Assembly (NCBI RefSeq): GCF_007741475.1
Contig: NZ_CP036261.1
Location: 3,411,798-3,475,797 of the forward strand
Direction of reading: 5' to 3'
DNA length: 64,000 nt
Source of the DNA: Rosistilla ulvae
GTDB lineage: Bacteria; Planctomycetota; Planctomycetia; Pirellulales; Pirellulaceae
In this document: positions 61,824-64,000 of the stretch, one piece after another
Layout: each line of letters opens with the position of its first letter
Numbering within the stretch: the stretch's first letter is position 1
Position numbers and translations under genes: made by a program
The notes under the pieces: generated by a model
The model's input: the letters and a program-made list of their open reading frames with translations, nothing else
Told to the model about the DNA's origin: nothing
Databases searched by the model: none

Positions 61824-64000
61824 TGTTTCACCTCATCAAGGAGTACGCCGAGAGGCATGATATTGATGCGCGACCCGGGTTTTCGGCCGTCAATTTGCAC
61901 TTCCTGGTCGTCATTACTTCGCGGGGTTCCTTTGCATCCATCAGTCGGTTAGGCGAAGGATCACGTGGCCAACGGGTGCCTGGTTGTCCCCAATTCAATC
62001 TGCCGGAATTGAAAGCAATGGGATCCGGAGCGCGACACTTCCTGGTCGACTCGCTCGATGTCATAGCGTTGTTGACCAATAAGGAAGGGGAGCAGCCTGA
62101 CGGCAAGCAGAGGGCCAAGCATGACGGGTTTATCAATTTGCTGCGCGATGCCGGACAGACGAATCCTTCCATTGCGCTAGTCGTCTCAGCTCTTGCTGGA
62201 TCCTTAACCGAAATTCAGGCGGAACTGCGGACGCTTCGCGCCAAGCCGACCGATAAGGCGACATTTGCAATAGAGGACGGTAACAACACCAAGTGGCTTG
62301 TTCAAGATCCGTCTTGGCATTCCTGGTATCGCGATCTGCGCGCAGCGATTACCGCCACACGTATGGCAAAAGGCAGTAAGGGGGCAGCTGATGGTCCCGT
62401 GAAAATGCGTTGCTTGCTGACCGGCGATCTCGTGCTACCGGCTCCAACTCACGACAAAATCACGGGGCTGGCCGACGTTGGAGGGGACACGAAGGGCGAT
62501 ATTCTCGCATCCTTCAAACAGCAGTCCTTTCAGCACTTTGGCCTTAAAAAGGCAGCGAATTCTGCGATGAGTCCCGAAGCGGTGTCGCTGTACACGACCA
62601 CACTAGATCGGCTGCTGACCAGCGCAGTCAAGATTGCAGATCGCAAGATCGTGTATTGGTACCAAGACGAGCACTCAGAAATGATGCCCGATGTCGATCC
62701 GCTCGCCTATCTGTTCACGGGGCAAACGTCCAACGAGGAACGCGATCAAAACGAAGGTGAAGCCTCAGAAGAATTGGCCGAGCCAAGCCAAGGGCAGAGA
62801 AGACAGGCGGAGGCGTCTGCAAAAAGTGTCTTGGAACGGATCAGGGTTGGTGGCGATGGCCAGTATCTGAATTCGGGTCGGTACGTCGCCTTGTCGATTT
62901 CTGCCAATAAGCCGCGTGTCGTCATTCGAGATGTACGCGTGGGAAGGTTCGAACAACTGTGTGAATCGACGGAGCAATGGGCCAACGACCTCCGGATCTG
63001 CAAACTCAATGGAGCTCCGCTTGCAATGCCCAGCCTGAATCGGTTGGTGAACTGCACGCTACGTGAGCGACAACGGGGTGAAGACTTCGACAAATGGATA
63101 GCGCCTGCATCCCCTGCCTACACCTCGCTTTGGAACGCGGCGATGTCGACTTCTCGCCAAAACATTAGCGAAACGATTGCGGTCCAGGCCTACCAGCGAT
63201 TGCGATTAGCGATGCTAAACGGAGAAGTCGCCGATGCACTCGACGACAAAAGCAAAACGATGAAACTGCGGCGATCGGCCTACTATGCCCGAATTGCTTT
63301 ACTCAAACTTTATCTAACGCGTAGAGAGGATCAGACGATGGAAGTGGCTTTGAACGAGGAGTCTAATTCGAGCGCCTACCACGCCGGACGCATGTTGGCC
63401 GTATTCCAACACGTGCAGACCCTGAGTACTGGCGAACCGAATGCCAGTTTTTTGGATCGATATTACTCGGCCGCTAGCACCACACCTTACCAAGTGTTGC
63501 CCCGGATTTGGAGAATCGCATTAAACCATTTGAAGCGGATTCAACCGCGCACACTTCGAGAAGAGCTTACGGACTTGCTATCGGATATCCATAGCCAAAT
63601 CCCAAGAGAAATCGACGTTTGCAAACCATTGGATTTAGCGGACCAATTCCAGTTCCAACTGGGCTTCTTTCAGCAACAACCTGAACTTCCAACAAAGTTC
63701 CACCTCATCCGCCGCGTACCAACGAAAAAGGGGTACCTAGTGCGGTCAAAATCGGAAGCCACTATTGACAATCTGCTTCACGCTTTCGCTGACGCACATA
63801 GCGACTTGGGGATCAACATCGCATATGAACCGTCGCATGTTGAAGTCCGAGGTGAGCGCATTCGCCGCGGTGGCAGGAACGAATCACCAATCAGACCAGA
63901 CTGGGTCATCCAGACCAACAAGAGCGACCGGAAAATAGTTCTGGAGCACTTCGGAATGCGAGATCGCCCTAACTACTCCCTGAGGATGGAACGCAAAATC
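61823..64000 (+). CDS. cas8c: Cas8c (Csd1) continuing into a PD-(D/E)XK-like nuclease domain; runs off the window
   Basis: An open frame of 726 codons with no stop to the edge. Residues 1 to about 619 are Cas8c, the large Cascade subunit of type I-C: the start FHLIKEYAERHDIDARPGFS, the CPQFNLPELKAMGSGARHFL segment, WNAAMSTSRQNISE-like helices, and the closing QFQLGFFQQQ, which matches the usual GYYHQRQ end. From about 624 it continues as FHLIRRVPTKKGYLVRSKSE, an acidic E645, P692-D693 and LEHFGM (E708-H709), with YSLRMERK. This layout fits the helicase-tail nuclease domain. Length exceeds normal Cas8c by over 100 residues. cas7 has not been reached. Confidence 0.8.
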   Translation, partial: MFHLIKEYAERHDIDARPGFSAVNLHFLVVITSRGSFASISRLGEGSRGQRVPGCPQFNLPELKAMGSGARHFLVDSLDVIALLTNKEGEQPDGKQRAKHDGFINLLRDAGQTNPSIALVVSALAGSLTEIQAELRTLRAKPTDKATFAIEDGNNTKWLVQDPSWHSWYRDLRAAITATRMAKGSKGAADGPVKMRCLLTGDLVLPAPTHDKITGLADVGGDTKGDILASFKQQSFQHFGLKKAANSAMSPEAVSLYTTTLDRLLTSAVKIADRKIVYWYQDEHSEMMPDVDPLAYLFTGQTSNEERDQNEGEASEELAEPSQGQRRQAEASAKSVLERIRVGGDGQYLNSGRYVALSISANKPRVVIRDVRVGRFEQLCESTEQWANDLRICKLNGAPLAMPSLNRLVNCTLRERQRGEDFDKWIAPASPAYTSLWNAAMSTSRQNISETIAVQAYQRLRLAMLNGEVADALDDKSKTMKLRRSAYYARIALLKLYLTRREDQTMEVALNEESNSSAYHAGRMLAVFQHVQTLSTGEPNASFLDRYYSAASTTPYQVLPRIWRIALNHLKRIQPRTLREELTDLLSDIHSQIPREIDVCKPLDLADQFQFQLGFFQQQPELPTKFHLIRRVPTKKGYLVRSKSEATIDNLLHAFADAHSDLGINIAYEPSHVEVRGERIRRGGRNESPIRPDWVIQTNKSDRKIVLEHFGMRDRPNYSLRMERKI

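Overview
The window looks like chromosomal DNA of a marine planctomycete of the Pirellulaceae (Rhodopirellula/Rosistilla type). The signs are an H-X9-DG prepilin of the DUF1559 family, an iduronate-2-sulfatase-like sulfatase, a ResB-CcsA fusion, a planctomycete-style exosortase with an EpsI partner, a GroEL ending in a Gly/His-rich tail, and a 2,500-residue surface protein with an N-terminal LEDRVLFSATP motif. Species assignment is inference. No rRNA or tRNA gene and no transposase was recognised.

Region 1 (1-29,560) is an exopolysaccharide locus. On the minus strand, read from right to left, it encodes an exosortase, a Wzz/BY-tyrosine kinase, a giant TPR protein, a repeat-rich gap, an EpsI-like protein, an initiating undecaprenyl-phosphate sugar transferase, a polysaccharide deacetylase, two GT4 glycosyltransferases, a LbetaH acyltransferase, a truncated RmlD-like reductase, a Wzm/Wzt ABC exporter, a nitroreductase-like protein, a pyruvyl transferase and three GT2 glycosyltransferases, the last frameshifted at the window edge. 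The plus-strand arm carries an O-antigen-ligase-like protein, a second Wzz-like protein without kinase, and a secreted protein with a Gly/Ala-rich tail. Together these genes would initiate, extend, modify, export and size a glycan. No Wza or Wzx was seen.

Region 2 (29,660-57,670) is mostly core and surface genes: the giant DUF4347/cadherin/LamG protein, an MBL-fold hydrolase, the ResB-CcsA cytochrome c maturation protein, a lipoprotein, a DUF1559 prepilin, an esterase, groES-groEL behind a sigma-54-like promoter, a TolC-type lipoprotein, two small conserved-looking proteins, a sulfatase, an OprO/P porin and a lipoprotein alpha/beta hydrolase. Intergenic gaps carry at least three families of inverted repeats.

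Region 3 (57,700-64,000) starts with a receiver-domain remnant and leads into a type I-C CRISPR-Cas operon: cas3, cas5c, cas8c, then the window edge. It has three unusual features. The 5' end of a second cas3 lies just before the intact one. A solitary I-C repeat-like sequence, followed by a spacer-sized stretch and a UUCG hairpin, lies on the minus strand between cas3 and cas5c. The cas8c frame continues without a stop into a PD-(D/E)XK-like nuclease domain of the kind found at helicase C-termini. The part of the operon that would hold cas7, cas4, cas1, cas2 and the array is outside the window.
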